Positions 8,844 through 17,305 of a stretch of 64,000 bases of DNA are shown piece by piece (positions within the stretch are counted from its first letter, which is position 1; every line of letters begins with the position of its first letter). The notes under the pieces were generated by a model. It did no database searches. It was given only the letters and a program-made list of their open reading frames with translations, and was not told the DNA's origin. Location: contig NZ_JAUSWY010000001.1 in NCBI RefSeq assembly GCF_030815585.1, positions 1,054,001-1,118,000 on the forward strand, read 5' to 3'. The DNA comes from Arthrobacter pascens (GTDB lineage Bacteria > Actinomycetota > Actinomycetes > Actinomycetales > Micrococcaceae). The translations under genes and the position numbers were made by a program.

Positions 8844-10610
8844 ATGCGGCTGACCAACGTCTCGCACCTGCGCCTACCGTTCGGACGACTTTGGGGCTAC
8901 GACGTCAGTGTGTCTGCGCTCGACCGGCGTCTTCCAGTGTCCTTTGACCAGCGGCTCCATGTGGGGGCAGGCGACCGCCCCGGCTCCTGGATGGCATTGT
9001 CTTTTCGGCTGCCTACACCAACTCGTCGTGAGTCAATTGCCGATGCCTGGCTGGCTGTCGTCGCCCGTCATGGCACACTGCGAACGGCATTCGTGCCCGG
9101 TGCGGATGGTGATCCGGAGCTTCACGAAATTGACATTGGTCCGGGAACCTGGGTCGAGCATCAGGTATCTCCTGGTCAGGCCGTCAATGACGCAGTGCGG
9201 GACATTCTCGATGCCGCATGTTCGCCATACCAACAGCCCTCACACCGGCTGTGCGTATTGGAGACTGCTGCTGGACTCACCGTCGTGATTGCGGCCGACC
9301 ACGCCCACGTCGATATGTGGTCGATGCTGGTGATCGCGCGCGACCTGCTGTCGGCGCTCGATGCTGGGAGGGCGGGCTGTGAATCACTGCCCGGGCCAGC
9401 GCCGGCATTTGTTGAACACACGCAAGCACTGCTGGATCGGAATGCGGCGCCGGACCACGTGCGTCACCGATGGGAAGACATCATCGGGGACAGCGGCGGC
9501 GTGATGCCGCAATTCCCGCTGCCCCTGGGTGCGCCTGATCCGCAGCGCGAGCGTGTAGAAGTGCGCGATGTGTTCGATTTCGACGACGGTGCCGCATTTG
9601 CTGTGCAGGCCCGCAACGACGGTGTCTCGACGCTCGCACTCGCTGTTGTTGCGATGACAGCGGTGACCCGCGAGTTGGCGGGAACCCCGCTGCGAGCCGT
9701 TTTTCCCGTGCACAGCCGCTTCGACGGCAAATGGCATGACTCAGTCGGCTGGTTCATTACTAATTCGGTACTTGAGTCGGCGGTCGCCGAGCCGCGCGCT
9801 GCAGCGGCCGCGGTAAAAGAGGCTGTGCAGCTTGGCTCGTGGCCGCTCGCGGACGTGCTGGCTCCATGGGGCGGCATGCCCGTAGCTCCTGGTATGTTCG
9901 CGATCTCCTGGCTGGACCTGCGCAGACTGCCGGTGCGAATCGACTCCGTCGGACTCGACGCCCATTATGTGAGCGCGACAATCGACACCGACAGCGTCAT
10001 GCTTTGGTTCATCCTGGACGAATCCGGTCTGCATTTGAGATGCCGTTATCCCGACACCGTTGAGGCTCGAGCCAACGTCGGCGGATGGCTTGATCTGCTG
10101 GTCGCTCGTTTGCAGGCAGATGCGCGATCCTCGGTTCGAGGACTGCTGCGGGTGGCGGGCCGGACCTTCAGGCTGGAACGGGCGGGTCGCGATGATGTTG
10201 AGGCCATCGCCGCGCTGCTGTCTGATGATCAGTTCGGTCCAGATCGTGAGTGCGTAGAGCTCGAACGATACGAGGCGGCCTACAACGTGGTTGTTCGCGA
10301 CAGTTCCAACTATCTGGGAGTTGTCCGCAATGGTGCCGATCGCATCGTTGCCACGATGCAATTGACCGTCATTCCAGGTCTTTCCCGGGGTGGTTCTTCC
10401 CGACTACAGATCGAGGGACTGCGAGTTGCAGCCGCGGAACGCTCACGTGGTTTGGGCACGGCCATGCTTGAGTGGGCACACAATTTTGGGCGTGCGCGTG
10501 GGGCGCAACTGGCACAGGTGACCACCGACGAAGCACGGGAACGGGCTCGAGCCTTCTACACCCGACTCGGATATCGGACTGCCCACGTCGGGCTGAAACG
10601 GCGCATATAG
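8844..10610 (+). CDS. Condensation (C) domain fused to a C-terminal GNAT acetyltransferase
   Basis: 588 residues with two catalytic domains. Residues 1-430 resemble the NRPS condensation/acyltransferase superfamily. The active-site HHxxxDG appears as DHAHVDM (152-158), keeping the catalytic His153 and Asp157. SVGWFITNSV (300-309) matches the conserved VGxFxN strand. Residues 442-588 form a GNAT domain: acetyl-CoA loop RSRGLGTAM (533-541), preceding strand LQIEGLRVA, and the terminal FYTRLGYRTA. No adenylation, carrier or thioesterase domain is encoded nearby, so this is a stand-alone enzyme, not an NRPS module. A plausible but unproven role is acylation of a small molecule, perhaps at two positions. 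It is divergent from an alpha/beta hydrolase. Confidence 0.8.
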   Translation: MRLTNVSHLRLPFGRLWGYDVSVSALDRRLPVSFDQRLHVGAGDRPGSWMALSFRLPTPTRRESIADAWLAVVARHGTLRTAFVPGADGDPELHEIDIGPGTWVEHQVSPGQAVNDAVRDILDAACSPYQQPSHRLCVLETAAGLTVVIAADHAHVDMWSMLVIARDLLSALDAGRAGCESLPGPAPAFVEHTQALLDRNAAPDHVRHRWEDIIGDSGGVMPQFPLPLGAPDPQRERVEVRDVFDFDDGAAFAVQARNDGVSTLALAVVAMTAVTRELAGTPLRAVFPVHSRFDGKWHDSVGWFITNSVLESAVAEPRAAAAAVKEAVQLGSWPLADVLAPWGGMPVAPGMFAISWLDLRRLPVRIDSVGLDAHYVSATIDTDSVMLWFILDESGLHLRCRYPDTVEARANVGGWLDLLVARLQADARSSVRGLLRVAGRTFRLERAGRDDVEAIAALLSDDQFGPDRECVELERYEAAYNVVVRDSSNYLGVVRNGADRIVATMQLTVIPGLSRGGSSRLQIEGLRVAAAERSRGLGTAMLEWAHNFGRARGAQLAQVTTDEARERARAFYTRLGYRTAHVGLKRRI

Positions 10611-11154
10611 GCACCTTCTCTGCGCGTCGTTGGTGAGTTTCGAGTACCACAGGTCCAGCCCTACGACTCGGGGCAGCTCGTGGTCCTCAGCTCAGCACGC
10701 GGGCGGTCACGCCGGGCAGTCCGTTGAACCGCGGATTCTGTTCTTCGGCCTGGTTTAGTCAGCTTCCTTCGGATGCACTACGAGCTGTCGCCCTGTCCGC
10801 GTTCGGCACCCACGTGGCCACGGCCTCAGTCGGACCTGCCTCTTGCATCGCGTGCCTAAAGGTCAAGACGTACCTTCCGCCAGGAAGATCCATCGGGAAC
10901 TCCGGTGTTTCCCGAAGGTCGGACTGTCCATCTTTGTCTCCACCTGCGTATGTCACGTTCAGCTTCATAGCCGCAACCGTAGAACACTAATAGACCTTTT
11001 GAAAGACCCCCGCTGGACCCCTTCAGCTGAGTACCAGCGAAGCTGTAGGGATCCAATCGACAGGTTTTGTTGACTAACTGAACCGTGGCTGGCCCGCCTG
11101 TATGCGACTTGCAGGGCCTTGGGAAATGTTGTGCCCCCTAGTACATAACCACGG
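10611..11154. other. Low-information accessory stretch with one weak small ORF
   Basis: About 540 bases after the fusion gene without a strong gene. Both strands carry only short frames. The best candidate is the minus-strand ORF 10759-10968. No tRNA, terminator with T-run, or IS end was recognised. It could be decayed DNA of the pocket that begins at ychF. Confidence 0.4.
10759..10968 (-). CDS. Hypothetical 69-residue protein
   Basis: Starts MKLNVTYAGG and reads as a compact acidic peptide with a plausible strand pattern (LPGGRYVLTFRHAM). No family is recognised, no signal peptide, no membrane segment, and no good ribosome site (CGGTTGCGG before the ATG). A plus-strand frame overlaps it (10724-10990) but has a less protein-like composition. 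It may be real, or the remnant of a longer gene. Confidence 0.4.
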   Translation of the reverse strand: MKLNVTYAGGDKDGQSDLRETPEFPMDLPGGRYVLTFRHAMQEAGPTEAVATWVPNADRATARSASEGS

Positions 11155-11361
11155 CTACTCGGAACCGTCAGCGGTTCGGGCGTCAGGCGACAACGGTAGC
11201 TCCATAAATTCATACAACTCCCGCCACGCGTTATCCAAACGCATCTCAGCTAACACGATCTCTTCCTTGCCGGCATCGTCACCGCTCTGCCGTAACTCAT
11301 AGAGCTCGTTGTACAACGCATCAACCCTGTCCAAGCGCTTCTTGAATTCCATGTCAGCCAT
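11155..11361 (-). CDS. Small acidic helical protein, function unknown
   Basis: 68 residues starting MADMEFKKRLDRVDALYNEL, with a second possible start at Met4. The sequence has heptad-like spacing of L/V with many E, D, K and R, and is probably a short coiled coil or helical hairpin (residues 5-55). The tail (SPDARTADGSE) looks disordered. Composition is clearly protein-like on this strand only. No ribosome site is obvious (TCTTTTGCG before the ATG). It lies at the far edge of the accessory pocket. No family assigned. Confidence 0.6.
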   Translation of the reverse strand: MADMEFKKRLDRVDALYNELYELRQSGDDAGKEEIVLAEMRLDNAWRELYEFMELPLSPDARTADGSE

Positions 11362-11394
11362 CGCAAAAGACTAACCGAACGGCAGCGGACCAGA

Positions 11395-11418
11395 CAGGGT
11401 CGGCGAGCTCAGACCCTG
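11395..11418. repeat. Inverted repeat CAGGGTC / GACCCTG
   Basis: 7-bp perfect arms (11395-11401 and 11412-11418) with a 10-base loop, upstream of the binding-protein gene at 11575 and of the minus-strand small gene. No T-run follows, so it is either an operator or incidental. Confidence 0.3.
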
Positions 11419-11574
11419 GCCCACCCATCCGACGCCCTCTACGACCGGCTAGCCCGCGGGGTCTTTGTGTTCTGCGTGCGCACCATACGCCGTATCCTTA
11501 CTAGTGGACTTAGGACGTGATCCTGGCGACTCCAGGGGGACCCCTCATGCAGAGGGAACACAAAAGGAGACGGC

Positions 11575-13338
11575 ATGCCTCTCAGGCGCCTGATTCACAT
11601 GATCACCGGGGCGCTTGTTGCAGCCCTGTTTCTCTCCGGCTGCTCAAGCAGCGGGGGAACGGCTCCGGTGGCGCTCGGCGAGGTAAAGAGCGGCGGAAAC
11701 GCAACGGTGGCTGAAGTCAACGCGCTGTCCTCCTTCAACCCGTTCAGCACGGACGGAAATACGGACATCAACACCAAAGTCGGCTACATTACCCACTCCG
11801 GGTTCTACTACGTGGATGATTCTGCCAAGGTGGTCCGGAACGAGAAGTTCGGCCGCTATGAAAAGGTCTCTGACCAGCCACTGAAGGTGAAGTATACGGT
11901 CAACGAAGGCGTCAAATGGTCCGACGGCGAAGCGATCGATGCAGGTGACCTGCTGCTGGCGTGGGCAGCCGAGTCCGGTTACTTTGACGATGCGGACGCA
12001 GTTGCCGGCACCGGGAACAAATACTTCGCGGTAGCGTCCGACACCACCGGCCTCGCAACCACGGGTTTTCCTGAACTCGGCGATGACGGCCGTTCGATAA
12101 CCCTGGAGTACGCAACGCCATACGCTGACTGGGAAGTGGCATTCGACGTCGGACTTCCCGCCCATGTCGTAGCGGCGAAAAGCGGCCTGAACGATGAGGA
12201 AGACCTCATTGGACTGCTGAAGGACTCACCCAAGGGCGACCGCGAAAAGCCCGCGCTTAACTCCGACCTGAAGAGGGTCAGCGATTTCTGGAACTCGGGA
12301 TTCGATTCCAAGACGCTGCCTGATGATCCGGCGATCTACTTGTCGAGCGGACCGTACATCGTCAGGGATATCGTTCCCGAGGTCTCCGTGAGGCTGGTCA
12401 GGAACCGGGACTACGTGTGGGGACCGGAACCCCATTTGGACGAAATCACCATCCAGTTCACGGGGGCGGTCCAGACGGCAGTAGACGCGCTCCGGAATGG
12501 ACAGGCGGACGTTATCTCGCCTCAGCCCTCGGCCGGCTCTGAGAATCTGTTCAGCGGGCTGGAGAGCCAGGGCGCCACTGTCGAGCGGTACAGCCAGTCG
12601 GGGTACGACCACCTCGACCTGGACTTCTCGGGTCCCTTTGCCGAAGAGAGCGTCCGCAAAGCGTTCCTCAAGGCCGTCCCGCGGCAGGAAATCGTGGACG
12701 AGATTGTGGGTGGCCTGATACCGGACGCAAAGCCCCTGAACTCCCATGTATTCCTTCCGTCGCAGCCAAAGTACGAGGATACGGTAAAGAACAACGGGTC
12801 GGCCGAGTATTCGGGGGTGGATATCGACGGCGCCAAGTCGCTCCTGGACGGAGCCACCCCGACCATCCGGATCCTGTACAACCGGGACAACCCCAACCGT
12901 GCCCAGGCCTTTACCCTGATCCGTGAATCTGCTGGCCTCGCCGGCTTCCAAGTAGTTGATGCCGGACTGGGCAACGCCGACTGGGCGAAGGCGCTTGGCG
13001 GCGGCGACTACGACGCGGCAATCCTCGGCTGGATCAGCACCGGAGTCGGAGTCAGCCGCGTCCCGCAGATTTTCCGGACAGGCGCAGGCAGCAACTTCAA
13101 CGGCTTTTCCGACGGCGACGCCGACAGGGTGATGGATCAGCTGGCCACGACCACCGACCTCGCCAAGCAGGACGAACTGATGGCGGAGATCGACAAACGG
13201 GTGTGGGAAAGCGCCTATGGACTGCCGCTGTACCAAACCACGGGCACGACGGCCGTCAGCGGCCGGATCGCGGGGGTGAAATCCAGTCCCGGGCCCCTGG
13301 GGGTCTGGTGGAACGTGTGGGACTGGAACATGAAGTAG
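11575..13338 (+). CDS. ABC transporter substrate-binding lipoprotein, family 5 (peptide/nickel type)
   Basis: 587 residues. The signal sequence ends in lipobox LSGC with lipid-anchored Cys23. The body has family-5 features: KYTVNEGVKWSDGEAIDAGD near residue 110, SGPYIVRDIVPEVSVRLVRN, and a C-terminal GLPLYQTTGTTAV segment. It would capture oligopeptides or similar solutes outside the membrane and deliver them to the permeases encoded from 15431. GGAGA precedes the ATG by 6 bases. A second, only moderately similar binding protein follows 279 bases later, so the importer has two receptors. The substrate cannot be told from sequence. Confidence 0.92.
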   Translation: MPLRRLIHMITGALVAALFLSGCSSSGGTAPVALGEVKSGGNATVAEVNALSSFNPFSTDGNTDINTKVGYITHSGFYYVDDSAKVVRNEKFGRYEKVSDQPLKVKYTVNEGVKWSDGEAIDAGDLLLAWAAESGYFDDADAVAGTGNKYFAVASDTTGLATTGFPELGDDGRSITLEYATPYADWEVAFDVGLPAHVVAAKSGLNDEEDLIGLLKDSPKGDREKPALNSDLKRVSDFWNSGFDSKTLPDDPAIYLSSGPYIVRDIVPEVSVRLVRNRDYVWGPEPHLDEITIQFTGAVQTAVDALRNGQADVISPQPSAGSENLFSGLESQGATVERYSQSGYDHLDLDFSGPFAEESVRKAFLKAVPRQEIVDEIVGGLIPDAKPLNSHVFLPSQPKYEDTVKNNGSAEYSGVDIDGAKSLLDGATPTIRILYNRDNPNRAQAFTLIRESAGLAGFQVVDAGLGNADWAKALGGGDYDAAILGWISTGVGVSRVPQIFRTGAGSNFNGFSDGDADRVMDQLATTTDLAKQDELMAEIDKRVWESAYGLPLYQTTGTTAVSGRIAGVKSSPGPLGVWWNVWDWNMK

Positions 13339-13617
13339 GCGCGTTTCTGCCTCGATCAACGGGGTTGTGGGATGGGAAGCCGGCTGATTCGCCGCCGGGC
13401 CTACCGGCGAGTAACATGTGACCTGCGCTACGGCCTCTTGCCGGCTTGGCTCCTGATCCTTGACCGGTCACGGTTTGGCAACGGAGTACCAGCATTTGGA
13501 CTTTGTGCGGTTAGGCTACTCGTATATGTAGGCTGCGTCACAGTTTGAGACTGTGCGGGCCTGCGGGGAAGCCAAAGATTTCCCCTGAATCATCTCCCAC
13601 AACTCATAGGAGGCGGA
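13339..13617. promoter_or_regulatory. Intergenic region between the two binding-protein genes
   Basis: 279 bases. It contains a 6-bp hairpin (CGCCGG/CCGGCG, 13393-13409), then CACAGT/ACTGTG (13539-13555) about 60 bases before the next gene, and TTGGAC at 13496 as a weak -35 candidate. AGGAGG sits just before the ATG at 13618. The second binding protein probably has its own promoter here. Confidence 0.4.
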
Positions 13618-15303
13618 ATGCGTTTGACGCGCACTTCCAAAGCACTGGGCATCGTGGCAATCGCCGCACTCGCCCTCACCGGCTGCGGCGCTGGAGGCGG
13701 CAGCAATGACGGTGGAGGCCAAGCGACCGGCGATCCCAATAAGATCATCACCGCGTACAGCAATGAACCGCAGCATCCGCTGCTGCCGGCTAACACCAAC
13801 GAAGTGTATGGCGGCCGCGTTGTCGAGCTGCTGTTCGAAGGTCTGCGGGCTTACGACCCCGACGGCAAGCCAGTAAACGCCCTTGCCGAATCGATCGAAA
13901 CGACTGATTCCCAGAACTGGACCATCAAGGTCAAGCAGGGCCAGAAGTTCACGAACGGCGAAGAGATCACCGCGAAGACCTTTGTGGATTCCTGGAACTT
14001 CGCCGCGAACTCCGAGAACCTCCAGAACAACGGATTCTTCTTCGAGTCCATTGCCGGGTACGAGGAGGTTTCGGCTGTAACCACCGAGACGTCCGCAGAT
14101 GGTAAGACCACCACCACTCCTGCCCCCACCGCGGAAACCATGTCAGGCCTTGAGGCCAAGGACGACTCCACCATCACGGTCAAACTGGCCCAGCCTGAGG
14201 CCGACTGGTCGCTGCGCCTCGGATACTCCGCATTCTTCCCGCTCCCCTCGGCAGCCCTGGCGGATCCGAAGGCCTTCGGTGAGAACCCGGTGGGCAACGG
14301 CCCGTACAAGATGGCAAAAGAAGGCGCCTGGGTTCACGACCAGTCCATCTCGCTCGTGAAGAACCCGGACTACAGCGGTCCCCGCGAGTCGCAGAACGGA
14401 GGCGTGACCTTCAAGTTCTACACAGACCCGGGCCCCGCTTACACCGACCTTCAGTCGGACAACCTGGACGTCACCGATGTGCTGCCGTCGAATGCGCTGA
14501 AGACGTACATCTCGGATTTCCCCGACCGTAACGCCACCAAGCCCGTTGCTACCAACTCCACGCTGAACATTCCGGGTTACAACCCGAACTTCCAGGGCGA
14601 GGCAGGCAAACTCCGCCGCCAGGCACTGTCCTACGCGATCAACCGCGAGGAAATCTGCAAGGTGATTTTCAGCGGAACCCGGACGCCGGCCAAAGCCTAC
14701 GCGCCGCCAGTGATCGACGGCTTCAAGGAAGGCCTCAAGGGGAGCGAAACCTTGACGTTTGACGCCGCCAAGGCCAAGGACCTGTGGGCCCAGGCCGAGG
14801 CGATCCAGCCCTATGACAATTCCAAGCCGCTCCAGATTGCCTCAAACACTGACGGTGGAAACAAGGAATGGATCGACGCCGTTGCCAACGGCTTCAAGAA
14901 CAACCTGGGCATCCAGGCTGAAATCCAGCCCTTCGCCAAGTTCGCGGAAGTATTGGACCTGCGTAAGTCCCAGTCACTTCCTGGCCTCAGCCGGGCCGGC
15001 TGGCAGGGCGACTACCCGTCGCTCTATAACTTCCTCGGACCTGTCTGGGCAACCGGCGCGTCCTCCAACTACGAGAAGTACTCGAACCCTGAGTTCGACC
15101 AGCTGCTCAAGGAGGGCCTGGCTGCCAAGACCACCGAAGAAGCCAACGGCAAGTTCAACGCCGCGCAGGAGATCCTTTTCGAGGACCTGCCCGGCTTGGC
15201 ACTCTGGGATCAGGCAAAGCCGATTGTGTGGAGCAACAACGTTGTGAAGGCCGAAACCGGCTGGAACGGCGGCATCCGCTACTTCGACATCACGGCCAAG
15301 TAG
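13618..15303 (+). CDS. oppA: ABC transporter substrate-binding lipoprotein, family 5 (oligopeptide type)
   Basis: 561 residues. Signal peptide with lipobox LTGC, modified Cys23. Typical OppA features include NALAESIETTDSQNWTIKVK, FTNGEEITAKTFVDSWNFAA, the VGNGPYKM segment and IPGYNPNF. The domain is long enough for peptide-sized ligands. AGGAGG six bases before the ATG indicates strong translation. A hairpin 30 bases after its stop (15333-15365) separates it from the permease genes and may set a higher level for the binding protein than for the membrane parts. Confidence 0.93.
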   Translation: MRLTRTSKALGIVAIAALALTGCGAGGGSNDGGGQATGDPNKIITAYSNEPQHPLLPANTNEVYGGRVVELLFEGLRAYDPDGKPVNALAESIETTDSQNWTIKVKQGQKFTNGEEITAKTFVDSWNFAANSENLQNNGFFFESIAGYEEVSAVTTETSADGKTTTTPAPTAETMSGLEAKDDSTITVKLAQPEADWSLRLGYSAFFPLPSAALADPKAFGENPVGNGPYKMAKEGAWVHDQSISLVKNPDYSGPRESQNGGVTFKFYTDPGPAYTDLQSDNLDVTDVLPSNALKTYISDFPDRNATKPVATNSTLNIPGYNPNFQGEAGKLRRQALSYAINREEICKVIFSGTRTPAKAYAPPVIDGFKEGLKGSETLTFDAAKAKDLWAQAEAIQPYDNSKPLQIASNTDGGNKEWIDAVANGFKNNLGIQAEIQPFAKFAEVLDLRKSQSLPGLSRAGWQGDYPSLYNFLGPVWATGASSNYEKYSNPEFDQLLKEGLAAKTTEEANGKFNAAQEILFEDLPGLALWDQAKPIVWSNNVVKAETGWNGGIRYFDITAK

Positions 15304-15332
15304 TCCCCAGGATCTAACTTGCCGCCAGGCGC

Positions 15333-15365
15333 ATGGGGGTCCGGTTTTCACGGCCGGGCCCCCAT
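15333..15365 (+). terminator. Intra-operon hairpin after the binding-protein gene
   Basis: Arms 15333-15344 (ATGGGGGTCCGG) and 15354-15365 (CCGGGCCCCCAT), 12 bp with one G-U pair and a 9-base loop, followed by a short TT. It could be a partial terminator or an RNA 3'-end protector between oppA and the permease genes. Confidence 0.55.
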
Positions 15366-15430
15366 TTGCCTGCACGGCAGGAAGGCACAAATGAAACACA
15401 TTTCTTCCATTCCGGAAGGCCGGTGATCCT

Positions 15431-16360
15431 GTGGTCCGCTTTATTCTGCGTCGCCTCCTTCAAGTGATTCCGGTTTTCCTCGGCACCACGCTCCTGGTCT
15501 ATTACATGGTGTTCGCCCTTCCGGGCGACCCGATTGCTGCGCTCTTCGGCGACCGCCAGCCCCCACAGGCCGTGATCGACACGCTCCGCAGCCAGTACCA
15601 CCTGGATGAACCCTTCTGGGTCCAGTACGGTCTTTTCCTCAAGAACCTATTCACCTTCAATCTGGGGAATGACTTCACCGGGCAGCCCATTGCAGCCTCC
15701 TTGGCCCGGATCTTTCCGGTGACCGCAATGCTCGCCGTCGAAGCGCTCGTTATCGAGGCGGTTTTCGGAATCGCCTTCGGCGTTTTCGCTGGCCTGCGCC
15801 GTGGCAAGTGGTTTGACTCCACGGTTCTGGTTGCCTCCCTCGTAGTCATCGCCGTCCCGACCTTCGTTCTCGGCTTCGTCTTCCAGTTGGTGTTCGGAGT
15901 CCAGTTGGGGTGGGCGAAACCAACGGTCGGCGCAACTGCTGACTGGGGGAACCTGCTGCTGCCGGCCACTGTCCTGGGGCTGGTGTCCTTTGCCTATGTG
16001 CTCCGCCTGACTCGGGCATCGGTCAGCGAGAGCATGACGGCCGACTACGTGCGGACAGCCACGGCCAAGGGCCTTTCCCGGCCGCGCGTGGTGATGACGC
16101 ACATCCTGCGCAACTCGCTCATTCCGGTAGTGACGTTCCTGGGTGCAGACCTTGGCGGCCTGATGGGCGGTGCCATCGTCACAGAAGGCATCTTCAACGT
16201 TCCTGGCGTAGGGAACAAGCTCTACCAGGCCACTCTGCGAAGTGAGGGCCCAACTGTTGTTGCCATCGTGAGCGTGCTGGTGCTGGTCTTTGTAGTGGCC
16301 AACCTGCTTGTTGATCTCCTGTACGCCTGGCTGGACCCGAGGATTCGCTATGACCAGTAA
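15431..16360 (+). CDS. oppB: ABC transporter permease, OppB/DppB type
   Basis: 309 residues, about six membrane helices. The N-terminus MVRFILRRLLQVIPVFLG is the classic OppB start. The cytoplasmic EAA loop that contacts the ATPase lies in AKGLSRPRVVMTHILRNSLI (about 213-232). The C-terminus keeps VDLLYAWLDPRIRY. GTG start; no strong Shine-Dalgarno sequence is seen. The last 11 bases overlap the start of the next permease gene, so the two are translationally coupled. Confidence 0.93.
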   Translation: MVRFILRRLLQVIPVFLGTTLLVYYMVFALPGDPIAALFGDRQPPQAVIDTLRSQYHLDEPFWVQYGLFLKNLFTFNLGNDFTGQPIAASLARIFPVTAMLAVEALVIEAVFGIAFGVFAGLRRGKWFDSTVLVASLVVIAVPTFVLGFVFQLVFGVQLGWAKPTVGATADWGNLLLPATVLGLVSFAYVLRLTRASVSESMTADYVRTATAKGLSRPRVVMTHILRNSLIPVVTFLGADLGGLMGGAIVTEGIFNVPGVGNKLYQATLRSEGPTVVAIVSVLVLVFVVANLLVDLLYAWLDPRIRYDQ

Positions 16361-17294
16361 AACCAATCATTTCGTAGCACCCGTCGAAGAGACCCCGCTT
16401 CTTGCGACAGACGCCCTGAAGACCGACGAAGCACCGCTGAGCCTTTGGGCGGATGCCTGGCGCAAACTTCGCCGCCGTCCCTTGTTCATTATTTCGTCGC
16501 TGCTGATTCTGGCATTGATTGTCATCGCGTTGTTCCCCGGCCTGATTTCGACCGTGCCGCCCAACGATGACTGTCAACTGGCGAACTCGGAAGCCGGCCC
16601 CACCGCCGGGAATCCGTTCGGCTTCACCTTCCAAGGCTGCGACATCTATTCGCGCGTGGTCCACGGCACGCAGGCCTCGCTGTCCGTAGGTGTGTTGTCC
16701 GTGCTCTGCGTCCTGATCATTGGGGTGACCCTCGGCGCGCTCGCGGGCTATTACGGCGGCTGGGTGGACGCGGTCCTCGCGCGGCTTGGTGACATTTTCT
16801 TCGCATTGCCCCTGATCCTGGGTGCGCTGGTCATCACCCAGCTACCAGCGTTGCGCGACAACAAGAGTGTCTGGACAGTGGTCATGGTCATCTCCCTGTT
16901 GGCCTGGCCACAGATGGCCCGTATTACCCGGGGCGCCGTGATAGAGGTGCGGAACGCGGACTTTGTCACGGCTGCCCGTGCTCTGGGCGTCTCGAAATTT
17001 GGGGCCTTGGTCAGGCATGTCCTCCCCAACGCCTTGGCCCCCATCATTGTGCTCGCAACCTTGAACCTGGGCATATTCATCGTGGCTGAGGCCACGCTGT
17101 CATTCCTTGGCATCGGGTTACCGCCCAGCATCATGTCTTGGGGTAATGACATCGCGGGCGCACAGGCATCGATTCGGACCCACCCGGAAATCCTGCTTTA
17201 TCCCGCGGCAGCACTTTCCATCACGGTCCTGAGCTTCATCATGCTCGGCGATGCAGTGCGTGATGCCCTTGATCCGAAGAGCCGTCAGCGATGA
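16350..17294 (+). CDS. oppC: ABC transporter permease, OppC/DppC type
   Basis: 314 residues from the ATG at 16350, inside the end of oppB; a longer frame from 16308 is an artefact. A cytoplasmic N-terminal segment of about 45 residues precedes TM1. It is followed by an extracytoplasmic loop with two cysteines (NDDCQLANS and QGCDIYSR) that could form a disulfide. The EAA loop is ALGVSKFGALVRHVLPNALA. The protein ends GDAVRDALDPKSRQR, as usual for OppC. It forms the channel with OppB. Confidence 0.93.
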   Translation: MTSKTNHFVAPVEETPLLATDALKTDEAPLSLWADAWRKLRRRPLFIISSLLILALIVIALFPGLISTVPPNDDCQLANSEAGPTAGNPFGFTFQGCDIYSRVVHGTQASLSVGVLSVLCVLIIGVTLGALAGYYGGWVDAVLARLGDIFFALPLILGALVITQLPALRDNKSVWTVVMVISLLAWPQMARITRGAVIEVRNADFVTAARALGVSKFGALVRHVLPNALAPIIVLATLNLGIFIVAEATLSFLGIGLPPSIMSWGNDIAGAQASIRTHPEILLYPAAALSITVLSFIMLGDAVRDALDPKSRQR

Positions 17295-17305
17295 GGGAAA
17301 CAGCC

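Noticed and set aside
10724..10990. An 88-codon plus-strand ORF in the accessory pocket
   Set aside because: Amino-acid composition is less natural than that of the overlapping minus-strand ORF, and no start signal is visible.
10965..11213. An 82-codon minus-strand ORF
   Set aside because: Overlaps the convincing 68-residue gene in another frame and looks random.
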